Source: Methanosarcina horonobensis HB-1 = JCM 15518 (GTDB lineage: Archaea > Halobacteriota > Methanosarcinia > Methanosarcinales > Methanosarcinaceae). Taken from it: 64,000 nt of DNA. Position numbers and translations under genes: made by a program. Below, in pieces: positions 26,724-36,116 of the stretch. Every line of letters begins with the position of its first letter. Positions within the stretch are counted from its first letter, which is position 1. Below the pieces are notes generated by a model that was not told the DNA's origin, searched no databases, and saw only the letters and a list, made by a program, of their open reading frames with translations. The DNA is taken from NCBI RefSeq assembly GCF_000970285.1, contig NZ_CP009516.1, positions 3,823,036 to 3,887,035 of the forward strand, in the 5' to 3' direction.

Positions 26724-26882
26724 TCAATGTGTTTTAAAGATCTGGCCACTTTCGTTTCTTCGCTGCTTACCCTGTCTTCTCACATACATATCAAAACCAG
26801 AACATTTCGGGCAGGAATGCAGGTGAACTGACACACCTCTTTCGCTATTGAAAGATTTTCCACAATAAGGACATCGTGCCAT
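26724..26882 (-). CDS. 52-aa zinc-finger protein
   Basis: Read leftward from ATG at 26882: starts MARCPYCGKSFNSERGVSVH, then HSCPKCSGFDMYVRRQGKQ. The spacing C-x2-C...H-x3-C-x2-C gives five ligands for one or two metal ions, like a C2H2 finger followed by a short knuckle. It is positively charged at the C-terminus, so nucleic-acid binding is plausible. A frameshifted copy lies at 24893-25040 in the same orientation, on the other side of the protease and MFS genes. No clear ribosome binding site precedes it, but the frame is intact and conserved against the copy. Confidence 0.62.
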   Translation of the reverse strand: MARCPYCGKSFNSERGVSVHLHSCPKCSGFDMYVRRQGKQRRNESGQIFKTH

Positions 26883-27317
26883 ATTTTATATTTATGTTTT
26901 ATTTTATTATTAACATTTTCGCAGATTGAGGTTTGTCGTGAAATAGGAACGAAACAAATTTACACCTATTTTACTTCTATGACAAAATAAGAAGTAACCG
27001 GGACTGAAGGCAGTATAACGAAATGTAAGATCGTTTTTCTGCCCTGGATTCCGGGAGTTAATTGACGTCCAGAATAGCATCACAGCCACAGAAATTGCTT
27101 TAAGGTTTTTTTCTGAATCAGAAACTCTTTTATTCTCCAAATCCAAATAAAAAGCAAACTTGGACTTACACAGTTGAACTGAAAAAGTAATAGCGTGAAA
27201 TCTCTACTGAATAAATGATGATACTTATGATAGAGCCGCTTATGCTTTGTTTTGTTTCATTAACACGTAAGTCTAAACCAATTTAACTATCGAGTTTTAT
27301 TGAAAAGGGGTTTTTAT
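26883..27317. other. Intergenic region before rubrerythrin
   Basis: About 430 bases between divergent genes; it should hold promoters for both. The one open frame (26910-27146, minus) lacks any recognisable motif and is not called. A purine block AAAAGGGG at 27303-27310 is the ribosome binding site for rubrerythrin. Confidence 0.5.
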
Positions 27318-27866
27318 ATGAGGAAAATAACAGAACAGAATCTGATCAATGCATTTGGTGGGGAAAGCCAGGCACATATGAGATATTTGCACTTCGGAAA
27401 TCAGGCAGAAAAAGAAAAATTCACTAACGTAGCCCGCCTGTTCCGTGCAATCTCCCATGCCGAATATGTCCATGCAGGCGACCATTACAAAGCTTTAAAA
27501 CATCTTAATGGAGGATTTGTTGCAAACAGCATGGCAGCTTTCGGTCCCGGAGATACATTAAAAAATCTTCAACTGGCAATTGACGGGGAAACATACGAAA
27601 TTGAGGAAATGTATCCCGCATATATTGAAGTAGCAAAGTTCCAGGAAGAAAAAAACGCACAGAGAAGTTTTGAATGGTCTTACGCCAGTGAAAAACTGCA
27701 TAAACAGCTTTTTGAAAGAGCATTCGAGTCGGTCAACGCAGGAAAAGATGTAGAACTCGGACCCATCCAGGTTTGCGAGGTATGTGGATATACTCTAGAA
27801 GGAGAAGCGCCTGATAGATGCCCTATATGCAACGCATTAAAGGAGAAATTTACTGCATTTAGATAA
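27318..27866 (+). CDS. rbr: Rubrerythrin
   Basis: Cytoplasmic non-heme iron peroxidase that removes H2O2 in anaerobes. 182 aa. The N-terminal ferritin-like four-helix domain binds a diiron site through residues such as E in GGESQAHMRY, E in SHAEYVH, and EEMYPAYIEVAKFQEEKNAQRSF-type helices. The C-terminal rubredoxin-like knuckle has CEVCGY and CPICNA, the four Cys for one Fe. The ATG at 27318 is chosen over the TTG at 27300 because AAAAGGGG lies about 7 bases upstream of it. It stands alone, as oxidative-stress genes often do in methanogens. Confidence 0.95.
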   Translation: MRKITEQNLINAFGGESQAHMRYLHFGNQAEKEKFTNVARLFRAISHAEYVHAGDHYKALKHLNGGFVANSMAAFGPGDTLKNLQLAIDGETYEIEEMYPAYIEVAKFQEEKNAQRSFEWSYASEKLHKQLFERAFESVNAGKDVELGPIQVCEVCGYTLEGEAPDRCPICNALKEKFTAFR

Positions 27867-27944
27867 GATTATTCTGAAAAACCATTTTTTATCAGATAAG
27901 TTCGTCTTCCAAGGATTTAATGGTCCTCAATTCTTAAAAGACGG

Positions 27945-28009
27945 GCTTATCCTAACTCAAAATTTACTTCTTTCATTTTCGTTTTTTAAGGATCGATATC
28001 AGGATAAGC
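27945..28009. terminator. Inverted repeat between convergent genes
   Basis: GCTTATCCT at 27945-27953 pairs perfectly with AGGATAAGC at 28001-28009 around a 47-base T-rich spacer that contains GTTTTTTAAGG. It lies between the convergent ends of rubrerythrin and the sarcinarray gene and may mark transcript ends. Confidence 0.4.
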
Positions 28010-28037
28010 TCAAAAAATAGGTTTCTCCATAAGCACT

Positions 28038-28643
28038 TCACCTGCGGAACAGGGCAAGAACCAATGCAATAACCGGAATCGCGCCGGCAAGTGTAAAGGC
28101 TGGAGTGGATGCGGATGAGGGTGAAGGTTCGGTTTCTGAAACTGGTTGGTTTTCGGAAGTGGGAGTTTCACCTCCGTAGTACTCGTTAGAGATGGTGCAG
28201 TAGGCGACTGTGAATTTCCCTTTTACTAAAATATCCCCTGTATCGAAATCGTTAATCTGGTATACTAGGTTGATTGGTAAAGATCCCCCCGCCCAGTTAT
28301 CTGTGGCTTTAACAGTCCATTCGTACATTTTACTAGAATTTTGATCCAGAAGCTCTGTTCCATAATCTTTCATTTTTGAAGTTGGACCCGAAACTATCTC
28401 AAAATTATTATCTCCAATTTCGGACAACATGATTGAGACATGACATTTTTGGTGGACTGTTAAATTAATCCCTATCTTAAATGGCTCTTCAACCTTCAAA
28501 ACTGGTTTTGCAACATCTTCTCCGGATAATAGCTTTTCATTATAATAAATATCCATTTTACCATAGGGACTATCTGCTGTAGCTATACTCGGAATTAGTA
28601 CCAATATAATTAATAGGTTTACTAAGAAAAATTTCTTGTTCAT
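28038..28643 (-). CDS. Sarcinarray-type surface protein with sorting-signal-like C-terminus (copy 2)
   Basis: 201 aa secreted protein. Signal peptide FFLVNLLIILVLIPSIATADS (about 4-24). The mature beta-rich domain (about 25-165) contains the shared WAGGSLPINLVYQINDF motif. A Ser/Thr/Pro/Glu-rich linker (about 170-185) leads to a terminal hydrophobic segment (AGAIPVIALVLALF) and RR. The linker, PAF, helix and basic tail imitate PGF-CTERM archaeosortase signals with Ala for Gly, so anchoring or processing at the cell surface is likely. I recall this as the sarcinarray family, found as tandem arrays in Methanosarcina. Its ATG overlaps the upstream gene by 4 bases. Paralog of the gene at 29534-30142. 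Confidence 0.75.
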   Translation of the reverse strand: MNKKFFLVNLLIILVLIPSIATADSPYGKMDIYYNEKLLSGEDVAKPVLKVEEPFKIGINLTVHQKCHVSIMLSEIGDNNFEIVSGPTSKMKDYGTELLDQNSSKMYEWTVKATDNWAGGSLPINLVYQINDFDTGDILVKGKFTVAYCTISNEYYGGETPTSENQPVSETEPSPSSASTPAFTLAGAIPVIALVLALFRR

Positions 28644-29455
28644 ATCTCTTCTCCTAACTTTTCCAATAGATCATCGTAGCCAACTGATTCTTCCGAACTT
28701 CCACCAATCTTATCTCCAACGCCTTTTGGTCTTGGTCCAACAATTGTCGCAGAATAACCATTCATCTGAAACGTAATTGGAGTATTTTTTCCGAGCCGGA
28801 CAAAAGTTCCATTTTGATTATTCCCTGCTGGATTAGAAATAAGCTCATCTTGTCTAATGTATTTCTGCCCTTTATGCCCGAAATAAGGTTTGGGAATTAC
28901 TTCATTATCATTGTCAACAACAGTAAACACTTCATATTCCCCCATCACCTCATAAGTCCAAACATTAACCGTAAAAACCCAGTGAGGAGGCATTACCGGA
29001 AGCCCGCAAGGAACAGCTGCCATAGTCCTATCCAGCCTTTTTGTAACCTTATCTGCCACTTCTCCCGAATACTTATCCACGGTCTCATTTGCCAGATGTT
29101 TTAGCTCCCCATCAATTTTTCCAAAAAGAATATCAATTGTTTCACCTTTACTTACTGTCACTTCACAGATGCCGTTTGCAACTCCCATTCTAACGTCTGT
29201 ATCTACCCTGTTCAAAACGGCTTCAAATTCATCAGGTCCAACTACAGGATTTGAACTCCGAATTTCTGTTTTTATAATAGCAGCAAGTTCGATTGCAAGC
29301 TGGTCAGTTGTGGATTTTTCGATTAATTCTTCATCGGTGAGGCTATTGAGATAACTCGCTGTAATCGCACGGACGCGGTCCTTTTTGATCCAGCCGGAAA
29401 TGACAGGATTTGAACTTACTTCATCGACTACCTCTTCGATGATTTGAAGTCTCAT
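28640..29455 (-). CDS. Short paralog of the C-terminal domain of the 1392-aa surface protein
   Basis: 271 aa, closely similar along its length to the last ~270 residues of the large protein encoded at 30139-34317. Shared blocks include SSNPVISGWIKKDRVR, MGVANGICEVTVSK, PCGLPVMPPHWVFTVNVWTY and FGHKGQKY. It starts exactly at the Met that corresponds to an internal Met (ATG at 30952-30954) of the large gene, and it has no signal peptide or membrane segment of its own. It therefore looks like a duplicated 3' end that kept an open frame. It overlaps the following sarcinarray gene by 4 bases, as in the parental pair. Whether it is expressed or exported is doubtful. Confidence 0.7.
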   Translation of the reverse strand: MRLQIIEEVVDEVSSNPVISGWIKKDRVRAITASYLNSLTDEELIEKSTTDQLAIELAAIIKTEIRSSNPVVGPDEFEAVLNRVDTDVRMGVANGICEVTVSKGETIDILFGKIDGELKHLANETVDKYSGEVADKVTKRLDRTMAAVPCGLPVMPPHWVFTVNVWTYEVMGEYEVFTVVDNDNEVIPKPYFGHKGQKYIRQDELISNPAGNNQNGTFVRLGKNTPITFQMNGYSATIVGPRPKGVGDKIGGSSEESVGYDDLLEKLGEEI

Positions 29456-29533
29456 TTGAACAACCCTGAAAACTGTTATGAGTAAAAAAATAAGTTTGAG
29501 ACAAGCCCAAAAATAAGCTTCTAAGCAGGAATT

Positions 29534-30142
29534 TCATCTGCGGAACAGGGCAAAAGTCAATGCAAGAACTGAAATCGCGCCGACAAACGTAAAGGCTGGA
29601 GTGGATGCGGATGTGGGTGAAGGCTCGGTTTCTGAAACTGGTTGCTTACCAGAAGTGGGAGTTTCGCCTTCATAGTATTCGGTGCTTATAGAAGGATAAG
29701 CAATGGTAAAACCGTTGTTAACTAAAATTTTCCCCGTTTCAAAATCATTAATTTGATACACCAAATCTATTGGTAAAGATCCACCTGCCCAACTTTCGGT
29801 AGGAGCAACCGTCCATTCATATGATTTAACGGAGTTATTCTCTACAACATCCCCAGTATAGATATTCATTTTTTGCGTTGAACCAGTTATCACATAAAAA
29901 TTATTCTTTTCGATCTCACTTAGCATTACAGACAATTCACACTTTGTATATATTTTAAAATCAATCCTTACTGTAAATGGTTCATTTACCTTCAATACCG
30001 GTTTTGGGACTTCTGTAGTATCCAAAAGTTTACCATTGAAGTAAAGATCGTATTCATAAACTTCTCCATAAAGATTATGTGCTGATACAGTGTTTATCAG
30101 TAAAATAAAACCCAAAGTTGACAGTAAGAATTTTATATTCAT
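29534..30142 (-). CDS. Sarcinarray-type surface protein with sorting-signal-like C-terminus (copy 1)
   Basis: 202 aa from the ATG at 30142; the frame is open to 30205, but only inside the upstream gene, and the ATGA overlap with its stop fixes the start. Signal peptide IKFLLSTLGFILLINTVSAHN (about 3-23). It has the same mature domain as the copy at 28038 (ESWAGGSLPIDLVYQINDFE), the same Pro/Ser/Thr linker and the same PAF-helix-RR end. The two differ mainly in the first half of the mature domain. It is expected on the cell surface together with the large protein encoded just upstream. Confidence 0.76.
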   Translation of the reverse strand: MNIKFLLSTLGFILLINTVSAHNLYGEVYEYDLYFNGKLLDTTEVPKPVLKVNEPFTVRIDFKIYTKCELSVMLSEIEKNNFYVITGSTQKMNIYTGDVVENNSVKSYEWTVAPTESWAGGSLPIDLVYQINDFETGKILVNNGFTIAYPSISTEYYEGETPTSGKQPVSETEPSPTSASTPAFTFVGAISVLALTFALFRR

Positions 30143-33100
30143 GTTTCTACTCCAATCTCTGATAATAGATCTCCGTATCCAGTGGATTCCTCGAGACTCC
30201 CACATATTTTGTCACCAACACCTTTTGATCCAGGACCAACAATTGTAGCACTATATCCACTAAAACGAAAATTGACTCTATCATTAGTTCCCATCCATAT
30301 GCTACTACCATCTAAGTTCCTTTTGTAAGGATGGTTTATACGCTCATATTTTCTCACATATCTCTGACCTTTATGCCCAAAATAAGGCTTAGGAATTACT
30401 TCGTTGTCATTATCAACAACAGTAAACTCCTCATATCTGCCAATTACCTCATATGTCCACACATTAATCGTAAAGATCCAATGCGGAGGCATTACCGGAA
30501 GCCCGCAGGGAATAGCACTCATCGTCTTTTCCAGCCTTTTTGTAACTTTATCTGCCACTTCTCCCGAATACTTATCCACAGTCTCGTTTGCCATGTTTTT
30601 CAGTTCACCGTCAATTTTTCCAAAAAGAATATCAATTGTCTCACTTTTGCTTATTGTCACTGTACATATGCCGTTTGCAACGCCCATTCTGACGTCTGTA
30701 TCGACTCTGTTCAAAGTTGCTTCAAGTTCATCAGACCCAACTGGAGGATTTGAATTCCGAATTTCTGTTTTTATGATGGCAGCAAGTTCAGTTGCTAACT
30801 GGTCTGTAGTTGATTTTTCGATCAATTTTTCATCGGAGAAGCTGTTAAGATAACCTGCTGTGATTGTACGGACACGGTCCTTTTTGATCCAGCCGGAAAC
30901 AACGGGATTCGAACTTACTTCGGATACTACCTCTTCAGTAATCTGAAACCTCATTTCTCGCGCATATATCAGTCTCAGGTTGTGGACTTCCCTATCAAGG
31001 CGGGCTGTGTCCAGAAAAACTCCCTGTTCGCTGAGGTTTTGTTCCAGAAGGTTAACTTCTGTGTTCAGGGTGAAAATGCTCTGGCTGAGTTGTCGGGAAG
31101 TTTCGGTTTTTACATAATCGCCGCTTGAGGATATGGCATCTGCAATTTCTTCGGAAATGTTAGTTGTGAAAATGCAGGTATTACGAACACCTAAAGGATA
31201 AGTAACCCTGCCCCTTGAGTCTGTAAGCTCATATTCTCTCCTGAGATCGAAGTCCGGGTCATGGTAGAGATAGTTCGGCTTCTGGTCAACGATGAGAGTC
31301 AGATTTTCAGTCCAGTTGTATTTACTTTCGGGCTCACCGGTAACTGTCATTGTGGAGATGATGCCCATTTCCTTTCCGAGGGCAGAGGCAGCCATTTCCA
31401 TTGCAGGGTTATCGAAAAGTGTCATGGGGCCTGAGGTTACGCTGTCAAAAGCACCGGTACTTAGGCCTTTTTCCTCAAGGGCATCGAGGATGTAGGAGTT
31501 CAGGTTAGAGTCCAGCTTTTTGTTCTTCTGCTCAATGTCTTTGAGCAGCCTGTTGTAAGCTTCGTTTCTTGCAATGTAGCGAGCGGAGTCACTTGAAGTG
31601 TACATCTTCCTGGCTGATGTGAGATGCTGCTTTTTATTTACGTAGGTCTCCCGGTTTGCTTTCAGATCAAGAATCAGTTTTTCGGCAGTTTTCACCTGAA
31701 GATCTGTCGGGTCCTGGCCTGGGGACTCCAGAAGAGAGTAATTGAACGTGGGGTTATCCTTTTCAATGGCATCAAGCATTACCAGCACTTCTTCAGCCAT
31801 TACCCTGTGCAGCCAGGGAGGAATATCACAGCTGACTGTGCGCTGCGGAAGATACTTCCTGTCAGGGTAAGCCCAGAATGTGCTTTCGATTGCCCTGAGA
31901 TTCACATGAGCAGCCCGGTACTTATCTGCGGCATCTGAACAGCAGGGATCAAACCTTTCTGCACCGGCTGTGTAAAGGGTTGTATTTCTGTATTCTCTTT
32001 CTATCAGGTCAGTATAGGTAGATATGCCTGTATAGCCGCCTGTAGGCGGTCGCTGGTGATAGACTACTGTCAGGTTTTCGGATTCAGTTTCAGTGTGGAA
32101 AAGGGATTCATAATCGGCTTTGCTTAGAGTTTCAGAATTCGAGCCACTTGATGTAGCAGAATGTGATTCTATAGATGATGTGCCGTCTGCACGACGGTTG
32201 ACTGTATGCCAGACATATGTATAGGTATAATCATAATTTATTTTCCACGTTGTCCTGATCCTGTAATAGATATCGTAACGGATGCCCCAATCAAAGGTAT
32301 GATCCTCTCTGCTGAGATAGCCATCATCAGTCCTGTGCTCCGCAATAAGCTTGTCATTAGCCCTGTACTCGTAATGAGGCTCAACTCTTACATCAGTTAT
32401 TTCTACGGAATTCAATCTAACAGAGGCATCCGTGATATGCCAGCTTTTTAGCTTTCCTCTTGGAGGAACGATTCCAGGGTCCAGTGTTTTGGAATAGAAG
32501 TTTGTAACAGATTGACTCCATGAGTAAGAGGGCACACGCGATCCTGCATGCGTGCCCGATGCAAAATAATCAGAATCCCAGCTGACCGTGTGCCCGCCAT
32601 ATGAAACCGAATCCTGGTCAAACCCTGCTATGACTGTTGAAGTTACCGGGTCAGGAGAATTGAAGCCGTCCCTAAGGATCTGCCCCTGGACAGGAGCCGT
32701 GTAAACAATATTTGTGACTGCGTGGATGAGGTCAGGATTTTCCTCTGTCCATGCATGGTCATTGAAGACCCAGCCGTCGAGAACTCCTTCTGTGTAGTCT
32801 GAGGCTGAAACTTTTATTTCAGAATATTCGGAAAGCTCATCATAGGAGGTATTTGCTTCAACAAGGGAGTTCTCTATACCTTCCTCCACATCCAGCGAAA
32901 AGGATTTATTCTGCGCAAGGGAGGCATAGGTGGTTGTGAGGTTCGCGCCTTTATCTATTTCATATGAGGGCATGGAGGTATTCGAGCCGGTTGAGTTAAA
33001 CACGGTTGAATTAAGCATAGTTGAATTCGGCAAACCTGAACTCATTTTTGGACTACCGGAAGCGCAGACATCTTCATACAGGACCTTTCCATTGTAGTAA

Positions 33101-34317
33101 GTGGCGTATGTAAGGGCAAGAGGGTCAACGGAGTCAAAGACCTTTTTCTGAGTATAGAGTGTAGCTCCGTTAACCGAACTTGCAAGGGCAGGATTGGTCA
33201 GAATATTCAGAGGACCGTTTGCATAATGCTGCCAGGGACCGTAAATAAAGGTCCTGAGGTTTGTTGCCCCAAGAACGATATTCGAAGTTGAGTCCAGGCT
33301 TGAAGATGTCCCGAGTGCGGTTTCATATTCCCTCACAAGTTCTTCGAGAAGAGGTTCCCTTGAAGTAATAAGGGTAGAGAGGTTCATACTCATGTTATAT
33401 GTTTCTCCGGATTCGAGGTCAACAAGAGTATAGTTCAAAACAGGGATTTCAAAAACGTAGTAAATCATGTAGTTTTTATCAGAAGGGGAAATTTCACGCT
33501 GTAAAGTCCCGTTAACTTTTCTTATCTGTATCTGTTCGGGTTTGATGTCAGGTTCTACATTAATAGCAAATTCCATGAAAGTGTGGCTGTTAGCCTGATA
33601 ATTTGTCGAAAGCAGCTGGTTAAAAGCTTCTGCCGTAATATCCTTTATTGGGCTTGCTTCAATCTGGAACCAGTCCGAAGCTTTGAGTTCGTCCCCATAA
33701 TAGAGTTCAATAGACGCATATCCGGCTTCTGCGGTTTCCGGGATTTCCATATGTTCATTAAAGGAAACTTTTTGAAGGAAACCGGTAGCTTTCCCATAGT
33801 TCATGCGTTTGAGTTGCTTCCCTGAAGAGTCATTTATGACCAGAATGACATTCCTGTTTTTCCATAGGGATTCAATTCTGCCCCATACATCGGAGGGCAG
33901 ATTTATTGAGATTTGGAGGGTATCTCCTTTCTCAAGGTTCTGGTTTTGCGGCGTTGCCATAAAGTTGTCTTCAGAAAACCTCTCAACCGGAGAGCCATCA
34001 GGAATGATCACAGGATGTTCTCCCTGCCACTCCAGAGCTTCCATTCCGGCATAGTTAAGGCAGCGGACAAGGTCAGCTGCGGCGAGGTTGATAGCCGTCT
34101 GTCTGGGGTTGCTTTTCTCTGTGGTGTAAATTGTTTCGGCAACCTCACTGTCCATTTTCATAAGGTAGACAGAGAAAAATGTTGCTGCAAGGACAATGAA
34201 AATCCCTATTACGGCGTAAGGAATGTAGGCGCTGGTATCCTGGAAAAACCAGGATAATTTAAAAAAAGAACGTTTAATGCATTTTCTTTCAGCTATATGC
34301 CTCACCCCAGAACGCAA
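30139..34317 (-). CDS. Very large membrane-anchored surface protein
   Basis: 1392 aa. One N-terminal membrane segment (about 33-53, IPYAVIGIFIVLAATFFSVY) is preceded by basic residues, so the bulk is outside the cell. Long stretches are Ser/Thr/Asn/Tyr-rich with many N-x-S/T sites (for example NSTMLNSTVFNSTGSNTS near residue 430). Helical regions lie around 830-960. The C-terminal ~270 residues form a distinct module duplicated at 28640-29455. The N-terminal single helix followed by a secreted body resembles pilus/Tad-associated large proteins of archaea, but I cannot name the family with confidence. The frame starts with TTG at 34317; a GTG four codons later is an alternative. It is co-translated with the sarcinarray gene. 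Confidence 0.75.
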   Translation of the reverse strand: MRSGVRHIAERKCIKRSFFKLSWFFQDTSAYIPYAVIGIFIVLAATFFSVYLMKMDSEVAETIYTTEKSNPRQTAINLAAADLVRCLNYAGMEALEWQGEHPVIIPDGSPVERFSEDNFMATPQNQNLEKGDTLQISINLPSDVWGRIESLWKNRNVILVINDSSGKQLKRMNYGKATGFLQKVSFNEHMEIPETAEAGYASIELYYGDELKASDWFQIEASPIKDITAEAFNQLLSTNYQANSHTFMEFAINVEPDIKPEQIQIRKVNGTLQREISPSDKNYMIYYVFEIPVLNYTLVDLESGETYNMSMNLSTLITSREPLLEELVREYETALGTSSSLDSTSNIVLGATNLRTFIYGPWQHYANGPLNILTNPALASSVNGATLYTQKKVFDSVDPLALTYATYYNGKVLYEDVCASGSPKMSSGLPNSTMLNSTVFNSTGSNTSMPSYEIDKGANLTTTYASLAQNKSFSLDVEEGIENSLVEANTSYDELSEYSEIKVSASDYTEGVLDGWVFNDHAWTEENPDLIHAVTNIVYTAPVQGQILRDGFNSPDPVTSTVIAGFDQDSVSYGGHTVSWDSDYFASGTHAGSRVPSYSWSQSVTNFYSKTLDPGIVPPRGKLKSWHITDASVRLNSVEITDVRVEPHYEYRANDKLIAEHRTDDGYLSREDHTFDWGIRYDIYYRIRTTWKINYDYTYTYVWHTVNRRADGTSSIESHSATSSGSNSETLSKADYESLFHTETESENLTVVYHQRPPTGGYTGISTYTDLIEREYRNTTLYTAGAERFDPCCSDAADKYRAAHVNLRAIESTFWAYPDRKYLPQRTVSCDIPPWLHRVMAEEVLVMLDAIEKDNPTFNYSLLESPGQDPTDLQVKTAEKLILDLKANRETYVNKKQHLTSARKMYTSSDSARYIARNEAYNRLLKDIEQKNKKLDSNLNSYILDALEEKGLSTGAFDSVTSGPMTLFDNPAMEMAASALGKEMGIISTMTVTGEPESKYNWTENLTLIVDQKPNYLYHDPDFDLRREYELTDSRGRVTYPLGVRNTCIFTTNISEEIADAISSSGDYVKTETSRQLSQSIFTLNTEVNLLEQNLSEQGVFLDTARLDREVHNLRLIYAREMRFQITEEVVSEVSSNPVVSGWIKKDRVRTITAGYLNSFSDEKLIEKSTTDQLATELAAIIKTEIRNSNPPVGSDELEATLNRVDTDVRMGVANGICTVTISKSETIDILFGKIDGELKNMANETVDKYSGEVADKVTKRLEKTMSAIPCGLPVMPPHWIFTINVWTYEVIGRYEEFTVVDNDNEVIPKPYFGHKGQRYVRKYERINHPYKRNLDGSSIWMGTNDRVNFRFSGYSATIVGPGSKGVGDKICGSLEESTGYGDLLSEIGVET

Positions 34318-34525
34318 GATTGTAAAGAACTGAGAGATTATAGTAAAAAATATTAGATAGTTTTATGCATAAATACTTTACTTTTTATTGGAAGACAATA
34401 TAAATAAAAATAAAAGATAAGCAAATAAAAAACGAATAAAAAGTAAAGAAAAAGTAAAAACAGAAAAAATCAGGTCTTTTTAAGTTATTTTTACTTGCTG
34501 CACTTTGCTTGTGAATATTTCTCCC

Positions 34526-35833
34526 TTAACCGATGATTTTTCCCAGGAAATAACCGGGCTTTGCTCCCGTAATTTCCACTTCAGTGTATTCACCGGGCTT
34601 AAGATCGGAACCACTAATCACAACCGGACGGTAAGAGTCCGTACGCGTGAGGACATCTCCAATCTCCGTGTATTTAGAAACAAAAGCTCTGCCTTTCCAG
34701 CCAATCATTTCCCGCTTGGATTCGAGTTTTATTTGCTCACATACTTTATGCAGTTCATGTGAGCGTTTTACGGAAACTCGGGAGTCCAGGTTCCGGAAAG
34801 AGAATGCTTTAGTGTGCGGACGGGGAGAGTATCTGGAAATATTGATCTTTTCAGGACGGTATTTCTTTACCCACTCTACTGTTTCTTCAAAGTCCTCATC
34901 GGTTTCATCACAGAAGCCAACAATTATGTCCGTAAAGAGGGAAAGATCTTCGAAACGAGTACGGAATTTCGTAATAATTTCATCCACATCATCCATTTTA
35001 TGGAGGCGGTTCATTTTTTTCAGGACCGGGTGAGAAGCGGACTGAATCGGTAGATGGAGAAGTTTGAAAATTTTATCCGAGTCGAAAGCATCCACCAGAT
35101 CATCCAGAATAGGAAGGACTGAAAAAGGGTTCATCATGCCGACCCTTACTTTGAAATCACCAGAAATTTCCGAAATCATGTGCAGGAGTTCAGGGAGTTT
35201 GACGCCTGTATCCATTCCGTACTGGCTGTCGTCCTGAGAGGTAAGCCAGATCTCCCTGCAGCCGTCTGCAACTGCGGACCGAATGTCTTCTACGATTTCC
35301 TCAGGGGGAAAAGAGCGGAGCTTACCCCTTGCATGCTTTACAATACAATAAGAGCAGGCAAAATTGCAGCCCTGAGAGATCTGGCAAATATGAATATTCG
35401 GGTTTGAGCGCTCACGAGGGACATTAAGAAAACCCAGGGGCTCGGAAATACGCAGTTCCAGACGTTCTCCCCCAGGTAATCCAGCCTTTTTTCTCTGTTC
35501 GATTGAAAAGAGGAGTTTTCCTAGATGGGAAACCGCATTTATTCCAAGAATATGGGCTTCAGGATTTGCATGCAGGATATCTTCAAGCTGGACTTCGGGC
35601 ATGCAGCCGGAAACAATCACCTGTATACCTTTCTCTCCCATAGTGCGGATCTTATAGAGGATTTTTTGTTCTGTTGTATATTTGACTGTACAGGAGTTGC
35701 AGATATAAACTTCTGCCTGCCCGGCAGAGCCAGGGCTCAATAATTCATGCCCGAGCCTCTCAATGCTTGCTTTCATGATCTCGGCTGATGCCAGACTTGC
35801 GGAACAACCAAAACTCTCAAGGTAAATCTTCAT
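34526..35833 (-). CDS. tRNA t6A37 2-methylthiotransferase (e-MtaB type)
   Basis: Radical-SAM enzyme that turns t6A37 of tRNA into ms2t6A37. 435 aa, the archaeal/eukaryotic CDKAL1-like form. The N-terminal UPF0004 domain uses C10, C48 and C82 (in SFGCSAS, CNSCTVK, SGCMPE). The radical-SAM core has CNFACSYCIVKHARG (CxxxCxxC, about 155-169). The C-terminal TRAM domain (about 370-433) contains RTDSYRPVVI and GEYTEVEITGAKPGYFLG. A KEOPS subunit (Cgi121), needed to make the t6A substrate, is encoded 2.6 kb away. Not in an operon. Confidence 0.93.
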   Translation of the reverse strand: MKIYLESFGCSASLASAEIMKASIERLGHELLSPGSAGQAEVYICNSCTVKYTTEQKILYKIRTMGEKGIQVIVSGCMPEVQLEDILHANPEAHILGINAVSHLGKLLFSIEQRKKAGLPGGERLELRISEPLGFLNVPRERSNPNIHICQISQGCNFACSYCIVKHARGKLRSFPPEEIVEDIRSAVADGCREIWLTSQDDSQYGMDTGVKLPELLHMISEISGDFKVRVGMMNPFSVLPILDDLVDAFDSDKIFKLLHLPIQSASHPVLKKMNRLHKMDDVDEIITKFRTRFEDLSLFTDIIVGFCDETDEDFEETVEWVKKYRPEKINISRYSPRPHTKAFSFRNLDSRVSVKRSHELHKVCEQIKLESKREMIGWKGRAFVSKYTEIGDVLTRTDSYRPVVISGSDLKPGEYTEVEITGAKPGYFLGKIIG

Positions 35834-35852
35834 ATTCTGCCTTCACATTTCG

Positions 35853-35940
35853 ACTTGATACTTTGACTTTTTACACTTTGGCCTGATACTTTAACTTACT
35901 TGATTGACACTTCAACTCGACACTTTAACTTAGCAGTTCA
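35853..35940. repeat. Degenerate GATACTTTAACTT-like repeats upstream of the methylthiotransferase
   Basis: The words TTGATACTTTGACTT, CTGATACTTTAACTT, TTGACACTTCAACTC and CGACACTTTAACTT occur in a row with a spacing of about 15-25 bases directly upstream of the methylthiotransferase start. They could be a control region or slippage products; no function is assigned. Confidence 0.55.
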
Positions 35941-36116
35941 ATTTTTGCCTTAAATTAAAATTGACTCGAAACTTCACAATTGCCCTGATATTTATCTGAT
36001 ATTTATAATTAATGTCCATAGTCCATGTTTTCTGATTACATAAGAAAAAGAATGACCTTTATCAACCAGTGTTTCAAAAAGAGATCAAAAAATAAAAGTA
36101 AAAGGTAAAAAAGGAT

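Noticed and set aside
26910-27146. 78-aa open frame on the minus strand upstream of rubrerythrin
   Set aside because: No recognisable motif, no ribosome binding site, and biased residues typical of chance translation of promoter DNA.
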